The notes under the pieces are model-generated. The model was not told where the DNA came from. It searched no databases and saw only the letters and a program-made list of their open reading frames with translations. A DNA stretch of 64,000 nucleotides from NCBI GenBank assembly GCA_021234155.1, contig JAJEKV010000094.1, positions 3,394,535 to 3,458,534 on the forward strand. The letters run 5' to 3'. Numbering within the stretch: the first letter of the stretch is position 1; each line of letters opens with the position of its first letter. The position numbers and the translations under genes were made by a program. This DNA is from Isoetes taiwanensis (Eukaryota; Streptophyta; Lycopodiopsida; Isoetales; Isoetaceae). Of this stretch, positions 24,060 through 33,858 are shown one piece after another.

Positions 24060-26854
24060 TAGGCATATGAGGTTTTCAGCTGGCATTTCAATACAAGATC
24101 TCCTTCCATTGCTGCCCATTTGTATCTTGGTTTGCTTGTAAAAAGAGTTTGAAACTTCTTTTTTATCTTTTCATCGGCATCCTCATTACCTGTAAGCGGC
24201 ATTGGAGGCAATGGTGTTTGCTTAGGAGCCTTGCTGTGTGGAGAAAGACGAAGCTCCAGCTCAGGTTGCACAGGTGCTACACGAGCGTCACTCCTGTTAA
24301 TGCACATATGACTAATATAATACTGATGCCTTCACCTTTCGTTTGCTCTCCCAGCCCATTTCTTCATAAGAACCCAAAGACAGATGCCCACCTCCCTGAA
24401 TTTGCTTCTGACTGTACAAGCAATTCGGCAAATTCACAGAGCGCATGATAATAACCAAATGATAAACTTTTGCAGTAGTCATGGTAGCTATCCTTGTAAA
24501 ACGGTCTGTGTATTTTTTGCAATCCCATACCTTGCTGATCCTTCGGATATCAATAAATATCAATGTGGCGTTATCTGACACTGGGGAGGATGTAGGGATG
24601 CCATCCTTTGTCACTGCTAGCACAATATTTTTCTTTTCCTTTCTTTTTCTAGCCTCTTCTGGCTTTAGAATATTTCTGATTGGCTCTAGAAAGGCTACAG
24701 GCAGGTTACCTAGTGTATGATCCTTGTTATAATTTGCCTTCACGTACTCTGTATCAGTATCTGATATATCAAGTATTCTCTGCTCCGTAAAATCAGGAAA
24801 AGCCTGAAGCAATTCCTCGAAGCTATCGAAATCCGTTTGTAGCAAATTAGAGGCATAAGATAAAATTTCACGCCTCATAAAAGTTAGGGTTCTGATGTCA
24901 GTTGCCCGTTGCTTGCAATCAAATCTCCCGCTATACCCTGACTGCACCTTTAAATATGTCTTGCCTTCTATAATTTCATCTAGCAGCTGTGCCACCTCTG
25001 CATTCGACATACCTCGTAGCAACCGGAGCCAGGTCTTGTTAAAGAAGTCTTTGGATGGCTTGTCCGGAAACTCACCATGGTCGTCACTGAGCTTATGGTT
25101 CACCCACATTCCGGAAACTTCCATTAACTTCTTGAAAACCTTCTCATCCATAAAGATGAATTGTTTTTCATCTTTAAGTTCCTGCACTTTCGGCCGCGAT
25201 GTTGGTGAGTAGAAAATAAAGAAATACCTTCCAAGCTGAAGTCGTTGCAGTCCCTATCGGTCCTTGTGGAGGACAACCATAAGCCTTGTGCTGATGACGA
25301 AGTTGTTGCAGCTTTTCTATTAGAGGCTCTCTGTAGACGATATTTGCAATCACTTCGTTGCATTGAATGCTCAACTCTATATATTCCTTGTCTGTAAGAT
25401 TTCCGTTGAGCACTCTCGATCTTCTTCTAGCATATACTTTAGCAAATTCTAGTTGCTGCTCCAACTGGCCGACGACCGAACAAAGGAGCTGTGCTGCGCA
25501 AATACTGTGATTGCCGGAAATAATGTAAAATTTCTTGCCCTTCAAATCCTCTGGATTGCTCCATGTCACCCTCTTCCTGAAAAAATGGGTATCCATCAAG
25601 TCAAACTTAAAGAACGAATGTCCAAAAGAAAAACAATCAGTTACCTGGTAATGGGGTCAAATGGTACGACGTCAGCAGGCGTGAGGACCTCTGTTGGGTA
25701 TGCCTTGAAGCTTTTAACCAGAGTTTGAACATGGTCATTCGAGCGCATTCGATGTGTCAGGTTTGCTGGTGCAGGTTTACAGTCAAAAAATAGAAATCTT
25801 CGTAAACCAGTTAACCCCTAAGGGGTAAAACCGTTTAAACTGTTCAAGCTTTTGAGTGGTCTACTCTGCCATCTTGCATTCCTCTTCCGGATTGAACTTC
25901 AACTCTATTGGAATGGCAAGTGCGTGTGGCCATGTCAATAACTTGGTAGAAGAGCCTTCTGTAACAGAAGGGGGTGTTTGAGAATTGCTGGGCTGTGAAC
26001 TATCGTCAGTGTTCAGATTTCGAAGGTTTATTTTGAAAGTAGTAGTTTTTTTGGGAATAAATCCACCACTAGTAGAGCTATCTGGGGCTTTAATAACAAG
26101 AGGAAGAGTAGGGTTAATAATACTGGAGGGGTTTATGGTGGATTGTGGTTCTTCAACAACTTTTTTTGATGCTGAAGGCTCTCCCAAAGTAGCAATTGGC
26201 TTCACACTTTTTTTTTTGGCCACGGCTCTGAGCCAATTGGTGTCCATCACCGAGGGCATTTTCTCGAATCCGAATCGCTTTGAGCATCGCCGCTGGGTTT
26301 CTTGTCTGTAGACAAACCTTTTCTGCATGCCGAGAAACCTACCAAGGTGTCTCTGTTTCCCTTTATACCTGACAAAGAGGGAGATTCGTAAGATGGCAAC
26401 ACCCAGCCATAACCGAGTCCTCTACTCAGATGCAGAGGAAAAGATAGACCCCAACAGCCATGGTCTTCCTTAAGACCTGCTTTGATGAATTGGCTCTGTG
26501 AGCGAATATGTGCCGCCACCCCATCTGAGTTAGATTTGATTACTACAACAGACGAAGGATGGCTAGACTTCCACTCAACTCTCATGAGAGATGCTGAGAG
26601 AGCTTTTGGGCCTCGAATGATAGAGCTAGAACCTGGAAAGATTGATTCTGAAAGGTATGCTTGGATAGATAGCAATGTATCTCGTACAACTGGAAATATG
26701 ATTCATGCGATGGCAAATTTAACTAGTCCGCACTTGAGAGAGTCTCTAAAAGATAAGGATGTGAAATGGAATACAGCTTGGACGAATCGAAAGCTTAGAA
26801 AGGAAACCCATCAACCCCCCCATCTAGTCAAGAAAGTGTTGGCACAGACTATTA

Positions 26855-26947
26855 GAATAGAATAGAATAGAATAGAATAGAATAGAATAGAATAGAATAG
26901 AATAGAATAGAATAGAATAGAATAGAATAGAATAGAATAGAATAGAA
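26855..26947. repeat. (AATAG)n tail of the minus-strand LINE
   Basis: About 18 uninterrupted AATAG (minus: CTATT) units directly abut the LINE 3' end at ~26949. It lies where a poly-A or microsatellite tail is expected, so it is read as the 3' tail of the insertion and not an independent satellite. Confidence 0.9.
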
Positions 26948-26948
26948 T

Positions 26949-29483
26949 TGTTTTTATCGTCCATGGAGACCAATCGGCCTATGGGACCCAATACAAAAGC
27001 GGCCGATCACATTCTTGCGGATTAAAAACCCCGCCAGAAGGGTTTTGAGGGAAAAACCGGCAACAATAACAACTAGCCCGACAATGATTAAATGGTTGAT
27101 GGGGGCATATCCCGCCCTGGAGTCGAGTACTCCTAAATGTATGATCCGAGTGGCGCACAAAGTCTTGCCCAAGATCATGTGTAGCGGCTCATCGAGGTCC
27201 TAATCAACTTGAGCATAGCATGTCAGAATCGATCATATCTTGCGGGGCAGCTCGGAAAGTGTGACACTCATCCTCAAGCTCTCCCGTCTGGCCAGCAGCG
27301 ACAAACCCTATCTGGCGTGGCTCCCTAATCCATCGACTGTCTCAATCCAGAGATAGTGGACACCAGTGTGAATGGAGGCGATATGCTGCGCTTTCATGGG
27401 GGGCGAGATGTGAGCGTAGGTAGCGCTGTGGGCCTCGTTCTAATGTGGGATTTATGTCTTGCTTATAATGTCTTTGTTTTGACTTGCTCCGGGGCCACAG
27501 GATCCCAAAGCTTGCTTGGAGAAACAAGCATCAAGGTAACATCTCGGTACATCGCGATGCGCCTCTGTTTCTACACGGATGCACATGTGCTCTGGACATT
27601 CCATCTAGTTAGCCATTTGCACTCTTTTATCCTTCCAACAATTCTTGAGTCATTGTGGTCCCATTGCCCTTTGCATAAGCCAAGTGTGGTAGGCGATCAT
27701 CATCCATATTTACCACCTTAAGGAAATAGGCGATGTGTCTATCAAGGGGCGCTTCATTTGTCTCTGCAACAAAATTTGATATGGGACCGTGGATTTCACT
27801 CCGAGAGTGCGCGTGCTAAGAAGGCCTATACGCACTGTTCTAAGTCACTCCAAGTAGCAAGGGACACCATTGGGCCCCGGACTTCAACCCGTTACAAAGA
27901 GCGGGCTCTACCAATACCACGAGCAGTTGCACGATGTCCTCAATCATACAGTTACGCTCGTGGTTATTGATACGCATTGCATAAAGTGCTTTCCGGCCCT
28001 TTGCTACCGCGCAATCTTATGGAAGTGTCGGCAAGATAGTGTAAAAGGAAACTCCACTCCCGGATACTTGTAGGTGGGTGTCACCTCGACTTGTTGCCCC
28101 TCGATAAGTGAATGAAGGGGCCTTGGATGGCGCGCGAGGATGAGATTAGAACCACCTTAGTCTTGGCGGTTGACGTTCATGTCCGTGGCTGGCGAGAATG
28201 TATCCGGAGAATCTAGGTGAGACTGCATATCCTGCGGAGTGTGAGATAAGAGGTCAACATCATCCGCATAGATGAGTTGCCGATGAGGAGTCGATGCAAA
28301 AGTTGGGTCCCGCCCCCCCATTGTCCATGAGCGGTATTCAACCGGGTCAATGTACGCACTAAAACAATGTTGGGGAAAGAGGACATCCTGGCGGACCCCA
28401 ATCGCTAGTGAATGGTTGTCCCGTCATTCGCGATCGACTGAACAACTCTCGTGCAACACAGATATCTTGCATTTTGCATATCCACGGGAACCTCCGATTT
28501 ACGCAATCTTTCCCACAACTTTTCGAGGCCGCGATGTCAAAAGCCTTCGCCAAAGTCAATAAAGCAACAATACAGTCCCATTGACGGTTTTACGCTATCC
28601 TCAACCAAATTCCTCAATGTGAAGATATGATCAATGGTTGAATGTTGGGGGTCAAACCACGCTATGCGTGAGAGCTCGCACACTGTTGTTTACGCCCCAC
28701 CGGTCAATCTGTTGCTCAATAATGCCCGACTAGCGGTTTGGCAAACACCGAATCCCGACCATGATTGTTCGGTAATTGGTTGGACTATGTGGATCTTACG
28801 CGCCTTGTAAATGGGGACAACTCTACTTGTGATCCATTGGCGGGGAATCCTTCTGTAGTGCTATAGGCTCCCCGCGCCCACTTGAGCAACTCTTCGCGCA
28901 TACCATCCAGTCCGTTGCTTTCCCATTGGCCAAACGCCGCACCGGGTAACATCATCCTCTGTGATTTCTAATGTCGGGCCATTTTGTGGGGGTATGAGTG
29001 CTCACCTGTCTCTTGAGGATCACAGAGTTCTTTGCCGCTTTTTCCCCTCCCAATCGCTCATTAGTGATGTTCCCCGTAGGGTTGGGTCGGGCTTTCGAAG
29101 AACCTTGTGCCAAAAGGTTCTAGGATGGCTTTCCAACATGTAAAACATTTCCCTTTGATGACGTGAATGTACTGAGATTTCTTTGCCTTTAAGAAAGCAC
29201 GATATTGTGTGGTGGTATGTGGGCGCATTGCAGGATCTGTGATCTGGCGGAGCCGGCATTTGTATTCCTTACACTCAGCATCAAACCATCGATTACGCGG
29301 GAATGTTGCAGTCCCTGTGACACTTCTCGGGCATGCTATCCCAAAACATCTTTCTGCGACAGTACCAAGTAGCTCAATCAGCTGACCCGTTTGCTGCTCT
29401 AGCGTGGGGGCCTGCAAAATTCCTGAAAGGTCATCTATGAGCATATCAGCATAATCCTTTGCCTGCTCATAATCCAATGGCAA
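26949..29483 (-). mobile_element. 5'-truncated LINE, minus strand
   Basis: On the minus strand, from high to low coordinate: an open endonuclease/RT linker piece (29483-29061) with YEQAKDYADMLIDDLSGILQ, CFGIACPRS, FPRNRWFDAECKEYKCRLRQ and ILEPFG. Next come RT pieces TLAKAFDI (~28550) and GCPLSPTLF (~28365), LIYADDVDLLSHTPQDMQ (catalytic YADD at 28259-28270), degenerate C-terminal text, and a 3' end matching the LINE at ~8975-9035. The YADD is intact, but stops and frameshifts are frequent. It lies between the two halves of the kinase-like gene and ends in an ATTCT tail. A target duplication could not be fixed. Confidence 0.88.
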
Positions 29484-30845
29484 GTGAGATATACGAGGAG
29501 CTGCCGTAGAAGGGGCAAGCGTCCTGGTGAGACTGATAAAGAGTGGGAAAAAAGAAAAAGGGCAGATGCCAAGACTATATGGTTTGCAATGGTGGATTCC
29601 TCTCAGATAATCAACAGGACCAGAATTGGTTCAGGAACATATGGAACGGTGTACAAATGCAATATCTTGGATTCTAGTTTTCTTAAAGACGAACCCTATT
29701 GTGTTAGATTTCAGAATGATGATGTGCTGTTAGGTACGGTGAGGCCTGATGTGATAGTAAAGGCCATGATGAAAAACATGAGGGAGTCGCAAATGCAGGT
29801 TAGACATGGCTCTATCATACGCTGCATTGGTCGTACAACTGGATTGGAAAGAACAGGGTTGATATTTCCTTACTGGAATGGGGGTTCTTGTGCATCTCTT
29901 TTTGTGCATCATGGAGATAATGAGTTTACGAGGCATGCATTTAAAAGATTAGGGTATAATCCTAGTGTCGAGGTCGACATTCATAAGCTTGAGCAACGGA
30001 GGAAGCAAGAGTTATATGTTGCTCAAAGAGTGGGTGATCTAACTATGTCGTTTTTAAGCGGCTTGCTGAAGCTTCATAAAGAGCACCATTTACACATGGA
30101 CTTGCACTCAGGCAATGTCTTGCTTCATTTTGAATTTGGGAAAGAGAGAGGATGCACGGACCCCCAGGCTATTTATATTGGTATATGTGATTGGGGAGAA
30201 GAACGGCTAATAGGTGAGCCTGTGGAAGTGAAGCAGTGGGCATACAAAGGCATGGATGGTGCTGCCAAAAAGGCGATGGTGCCTGCAAGGGTAGATTTCG
30301 ACCTCTTAGGGGCAGCCTACTTTATCTATTACCTTGTTGATTTTGCACGGAAGCATTCTTTCTTGGAGGCGATGGGTACCACTGAACAAAGCTAGAGGTT
30401 TCGAAACATGTGCGATTATTTGAAGCACTGTGTGGAATCCCCAATACGAGACAAGGCACGCAAGTTTGATCTGAACCAGCTACTGAACACCATGCGGAGC
30501 ACTTGGAATTGCTCTTCAACACATTGCACAAGATCCCAAATGGAATCAGATTGGATTCCTCAAGTTGGGTTAGGTGCAGACGATGCTGACCAAGTGGACC
30601 AAGTCACGCTTAGCGTGCCATTTATGAGCTCTCTTGTATGCAACCAAAAAAAATTATTGATTGAACAATTGCTCTAGACACATTTAATAAAACCTCTTTG
30701 GCATTCTTATGTATTTATTTTTGTTTCACTTGATTTTTTTTATAATTAAAAAGTCATATTGAGTTATTTTTTATTTTGCGCAGTTAACATAAAGCGTATC
30801 CGCAAGAAAACGAACAAACAACTTACCGCGTACCAAACAAAAAGA

Positions 30846-32294
30846 ATGTCTCAACAACCGAGTTCGTCTCATCAGCAAGATACTATTTCTCGTCAGACGA
30901 GAGAAGGGGCTGATGAAACTGGGCAAGAAGCCAACTTCTCCTTCCCGTCCTCTTTGAGAACTCCAGATGGCTTTGTATTCCCTTCTCTACCTACATTGTC
31001 GGAGGTTAGGGCACAACAGCTATAGAGAGCAGAGGAACATGCTAGAATAAATGAAGCGTGTGCAAAAGAGCTGTTGAGGTTGAGGCAATGGCAGAAGTGG
31101 CCAAGAAAGAAGGTGTCACAATTACAGAGGTGCATGAAGTTGCATGTGACATGGGCTTGGGTTGTTGCCCGCTTGGAGCGGATTATGAGGATATCGAGGC
31201 CAATATAGACGCCAAACAGTTTGACGTCGATTGGCCAAGCAGGAGAGCAGGTAAGTATAAGGCATACGACTGCAAGATCCCTGAAGTCCGAGCTAAAGCT
31301 TTGGAGAGGTGGGTCCAAGTGAAAGGAACGATGATAAAAAACCATGAATTCAGTAACGTTTGTCAAACAAGTGTACTATGAGATTGTGAAAAGGGAGCCC
31401 GTAAATTATGCTAGTAAAAAATAGAAACAAGGAAGCGGTATAGTGGTAGCAGCATCGCGAACGATTCTGAAAGCGCTCTTGGTGATGAACCCGTGACTAT
31501 AACCTATTTGCTTCAAGATTGCCATAAAACTTTTAGATGTGGCGGGGGTTGCAGCAGCAGGTGCAGTGACAGAAGAGGTAGATCTGAAGGCTCAGTTAGA
31601 GAATGAAAGAAGTCGAAATCTTACTCTGTCAGAGAAAAACTTGCGCTTAAAAGACCATGCAAATGCTCACGACAAGATGGCTGCGGAATTACTAGACACG
31701 AAGAATCAACTTACAGCTTTGGGTAGGGAAAACACGGTGTTGAGAGTAGACAATGAGCATATGCGCACCCTGACTAGAGCCTTAGATTCTGATCCCCTTA
31801 GAGTCTTGAAGGAGCAGGGTATTGCATACCTCCCCCCCGAATACCTATATCAGAGCCAGTGGGAGGATGTAAAGAATGGGGACTTCAGATATTATCACGG
31901 GTGTGGGGACAATCTGACTCAAGTTGGTTGGTATGCCTTGGGATGTGGACATCGTCTGCATTTGAGGTGTTTGTTGGATTGGATGATGGGCAGTAGGTTC
32001 CATCCAGCAGAGAATGGATATATTATACCAGAGCGCCAGTATGTCGTGCTCAACATGCAATCACGCATGCCATCCTTCCCACCTCTGATTGCTTGCAGGA
32101 AGGATGGAATGGCTCACGCGTTCCATACCCAACATGAAATGGACCTTTGGAGGGGGGTGGAAGAACTGCGTGAAGGTGAGGAGGTACCAGACATTAACCA
32201 GTGCCTGCCTCCCACTCCTGGGCCAGCAGGGGATTGGGTGAACTCTGGTGCAAACGTGGTGATGGAGGATCAGGACGATTACTTAAACCCATGA
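30846..32294 (+). pseudogene. Coiled-coil protein with RING-like Cys/His cluster, broken frames
   Basis: An ATG at 30846 opens MSQQPSSSHQQDTISRQTRE, then RTPDGFVFPSLPTLSEVRA. A TAG at 31023-31025 interrupts; the frame then shifts near 31080 to VEVEAMAEVAKKEGVTITEV (to ~31381) and again before 31539. The last part (31539-32294) is open: a coiled coil (LKAQLENERSRNLTLSEKNL and LLDTKNQLTALGRENTVLRV), then GCGDNLTQVGWYALGCGHRL and HLRCLLDWMM. The C-x-H-x2-H-x2-C spacing resembles the second half of a RING-H2 finger; the first Cys pair is incomplete, so the call is tentative. It follows the kinase-like gene on the same strand and may have functioned with it. No family name can be assigned. Confidence 0.5.
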
Positions 32295-32509
32295 GCTTCG
32301 AATACACTGCTATCTACATTATTTTTTTGATATTTTTCCCGAAGATCTCAGATGCACATGAATGAACCAACGTTCGCTGACAAGGATTTGTTTGTCTTAA
32401 TAAAATTTTGGGGGTTGGGTTGCCGCATTGAGTTGTTTGTGTAATAGTTAAGTATGTGAATGAGTTAAAACATCTGCACACGCAACATATTTGACATCTG
32501 GACCTCATG

Positions 32510-32577
32510 TCAGGCCTTCTTTTCTTTGAACATCATAGTTGATAAAACCATGGTGATCACTGAAAAGAAGGGCCTGA
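32510..32577. repeat. Inverted repeat between convergent gene ends
   Basis: TCAGGCCTTCTTTTC (32510-32524) pairs with GAAAAGAAGGGCCTGA (32562-32577), one bulged G, loop ~37 nt. It lies between the end of the plus-strand RING-like gene and the end of the minus-strand DUF7869-type gene. It could be a foldback relic or a shared 3'-end structure. Confidence 0.7.
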
Positions 32578-33208
32578 TATAGAGGGACAGATGCCAATTA
32601 GGATTAGTGGACTAACTGTCATCTTTTTCACCCTGGCTTAGTCTCTTTTGTTTGTCGACCAACAGGCATCCACCATGATACATAAATGTGACCATAATTG
32701 GTAGACTCTGGATCTAGGATGGCATCTTCTTCTGTAAAGCCCAACCACGTTGGAGTTTCATCGTCTCCAGGTCGGACTAAAACAAACATACCTTTCGTAA
32801 CATGTGCATGAGGATCGAACTCATCCATAGGCAACACTGGACGCCCATCTGCTGGCCCACAATACGTAGGCAAAGGTCTTACAAGCACAGCGGCTTCATC
32901 GACCTCTGGAGTAAATGCAGCTTGTAGAGGTTCTTGCCTTGTACGCAACCAAAAGTTATCATTTTGAGGTCGTTCTGGAGATACATCTTCCAAACACAAA
33001 AGAATCTCGTTCCAGTAATCCATAGTTGCTTTGTACTGTCGTGCAAACACACTATCTTCTTGATTTTTGCAGAAGGAATTCCATAATGCTATGTACTTGC
33101 TGATGCTGTCTGCCAGGCCAGGGAGATCTTTCAATGTCTTCCTTGGAGGGATATTTTTAGGCACCCCTGTTGGTAATGTTGGCTCACCATTTTCATCCTC
33201 CTTCCAAA

Positions 33209-33774
33209 TGATGAAACAAATGAAGTTCCCTTAGTCACAATAACAATCTAGATAATGATTTCGATATATCTCCTTCAAAACCAATCAAACTATGCTTAGA
33301 CAATCATGCAACTAGAACCATAAGCCAAATATTTGAATGTTACTGTTCATAAGGGTATTGACCCGATTACTGTAGTTTAGTTGACCCAAAACCTTCACGA
33401 CTCAAACCGAACTTAGATCCAACTTTGAACGATGATACAAGACTGAATTTTTGCCGAATTTCCTCTCACTATTATGTTCAAGGTCTGAGTATTATATACA
33501 GTGCAATCCCGGGCTTCTGATCGACGGTTAAGCCGTTAGGATAGGCCGACAATGAGTTGGCCTTATTTAAATGGTTTTGGCTCCATTTCGGTAGCCACGA
33601 CCTTCTCTTCAACTTTAGAAATATTTCAATGTACAATAATGGTTGGAAAACCATTGAATAATTTACTCACATGTAGACCTAGGTTTGTTAATCATAATAA
33701 CCTAGGTTAATGAGACTGTGAGTGCACGCATACCTTATAAGCAATATATGATGAACAACTTGTCAATTCCAACA
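33209..33774 (-). repeat. Copia 3' LTR (566 bp)
   Basis: In element orientation it starts TGTTGGAATTGACAAG and ends ..TTTCATCA. It differs from the 5' LTR by only a handful of substitutions and small indels, the largest cluster at 33499-33525. A polypurine tract lies at 33775-33785. Confidence 0.95.
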
Positions 33775-33858
33775 CTCCTCCTTCATCATATATTCCTGTA
33801 TTTTCCTGATCATTGCTGAATGTGAAGTTTTAGCAAACTGAACTGTCCTGATCATTGC

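Larger units (their letters stand above)
21923..26328 (-). pseudogene. ParB/Srx-like + amino-methyltransferase-like protein gene (copy 1), broken
   Basis: ATG at 26328, stop at 21923. In order it has: a lysine-rich N-terminus with MPSVMDTNWLRAVAKKK, then PANLTHRM, then HVQTLVKSFKAYPTEVLTPA. The last resembles the ParB 'search' helix and strand. Next is GKKFYIISGNHSICAAQL, a ParB-like G-x-H motif. A helical middle follows (LLDEIIEGKTYLKVQSGYSG, about 24.95 kb). The C-terminal half is methyltransferase-like, with LIFIDIRR where (D/N/S)PP(Y/F/W) should be, and a SAM-site-like VLDFCSAGTASRVALMQGKK then VAFES at 22.60-22.71 kb. The order (catalytic motif before SAM motif) is the beta-group order of N4/N6 amino-MTases. 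GT..AG introns lie at about 25644-25579 and 25232-25178, and a short one near 24341-24298. Damage: a stop at 25861-25863, a frameshift near 25790 and a 1.3-kb insertion. Domain names are inferred by eye; the closest relative is copy 2 at 51.3-54.2 kb. Confidence 0.7.
26393..30677 (+). pseudogene. Divergent protein-kinase-like gene, split by a LINE
   Basis: An ATG at 26393 starts MATPSHNRVLYSDAEEKIDP. After a frame change, an open N-terminal region runs 26482-26855 (no known domain). A LINE then interrupts (26855-29483). From 29490 the frame continues through a kinase-like domain. Seen motifs: a glycine loop IGSGTYGTVYK (about 29620-29655), VIVKAMMK with the strand-3 lysine (about 29755), HMDLHSGNVLL in the catalytic-loop position (about 30093-30125), and CDWGEE in the DFG position (about 30187-30205). 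An alphaF-like VDFDLLGAAYFIYYLVDF follows (about 30294-30345). Catalytic D and N are kept; the loop lysine is H, and DFG reads DWG. A stop at 30393 is followed by C-terminal-like text in another frame to about 30677. It is divergent from the ParB/MTase-like gene, with starts only ~65 bp apart, so a shared promoter is likely. Confidence 0.7.

Noticed and set aside
26855-26947. (AATAG)n as interstitial telomere
   Set aside because: Not a plant telomere motif, and it abuts a LINE 3' end where a tail is expected.
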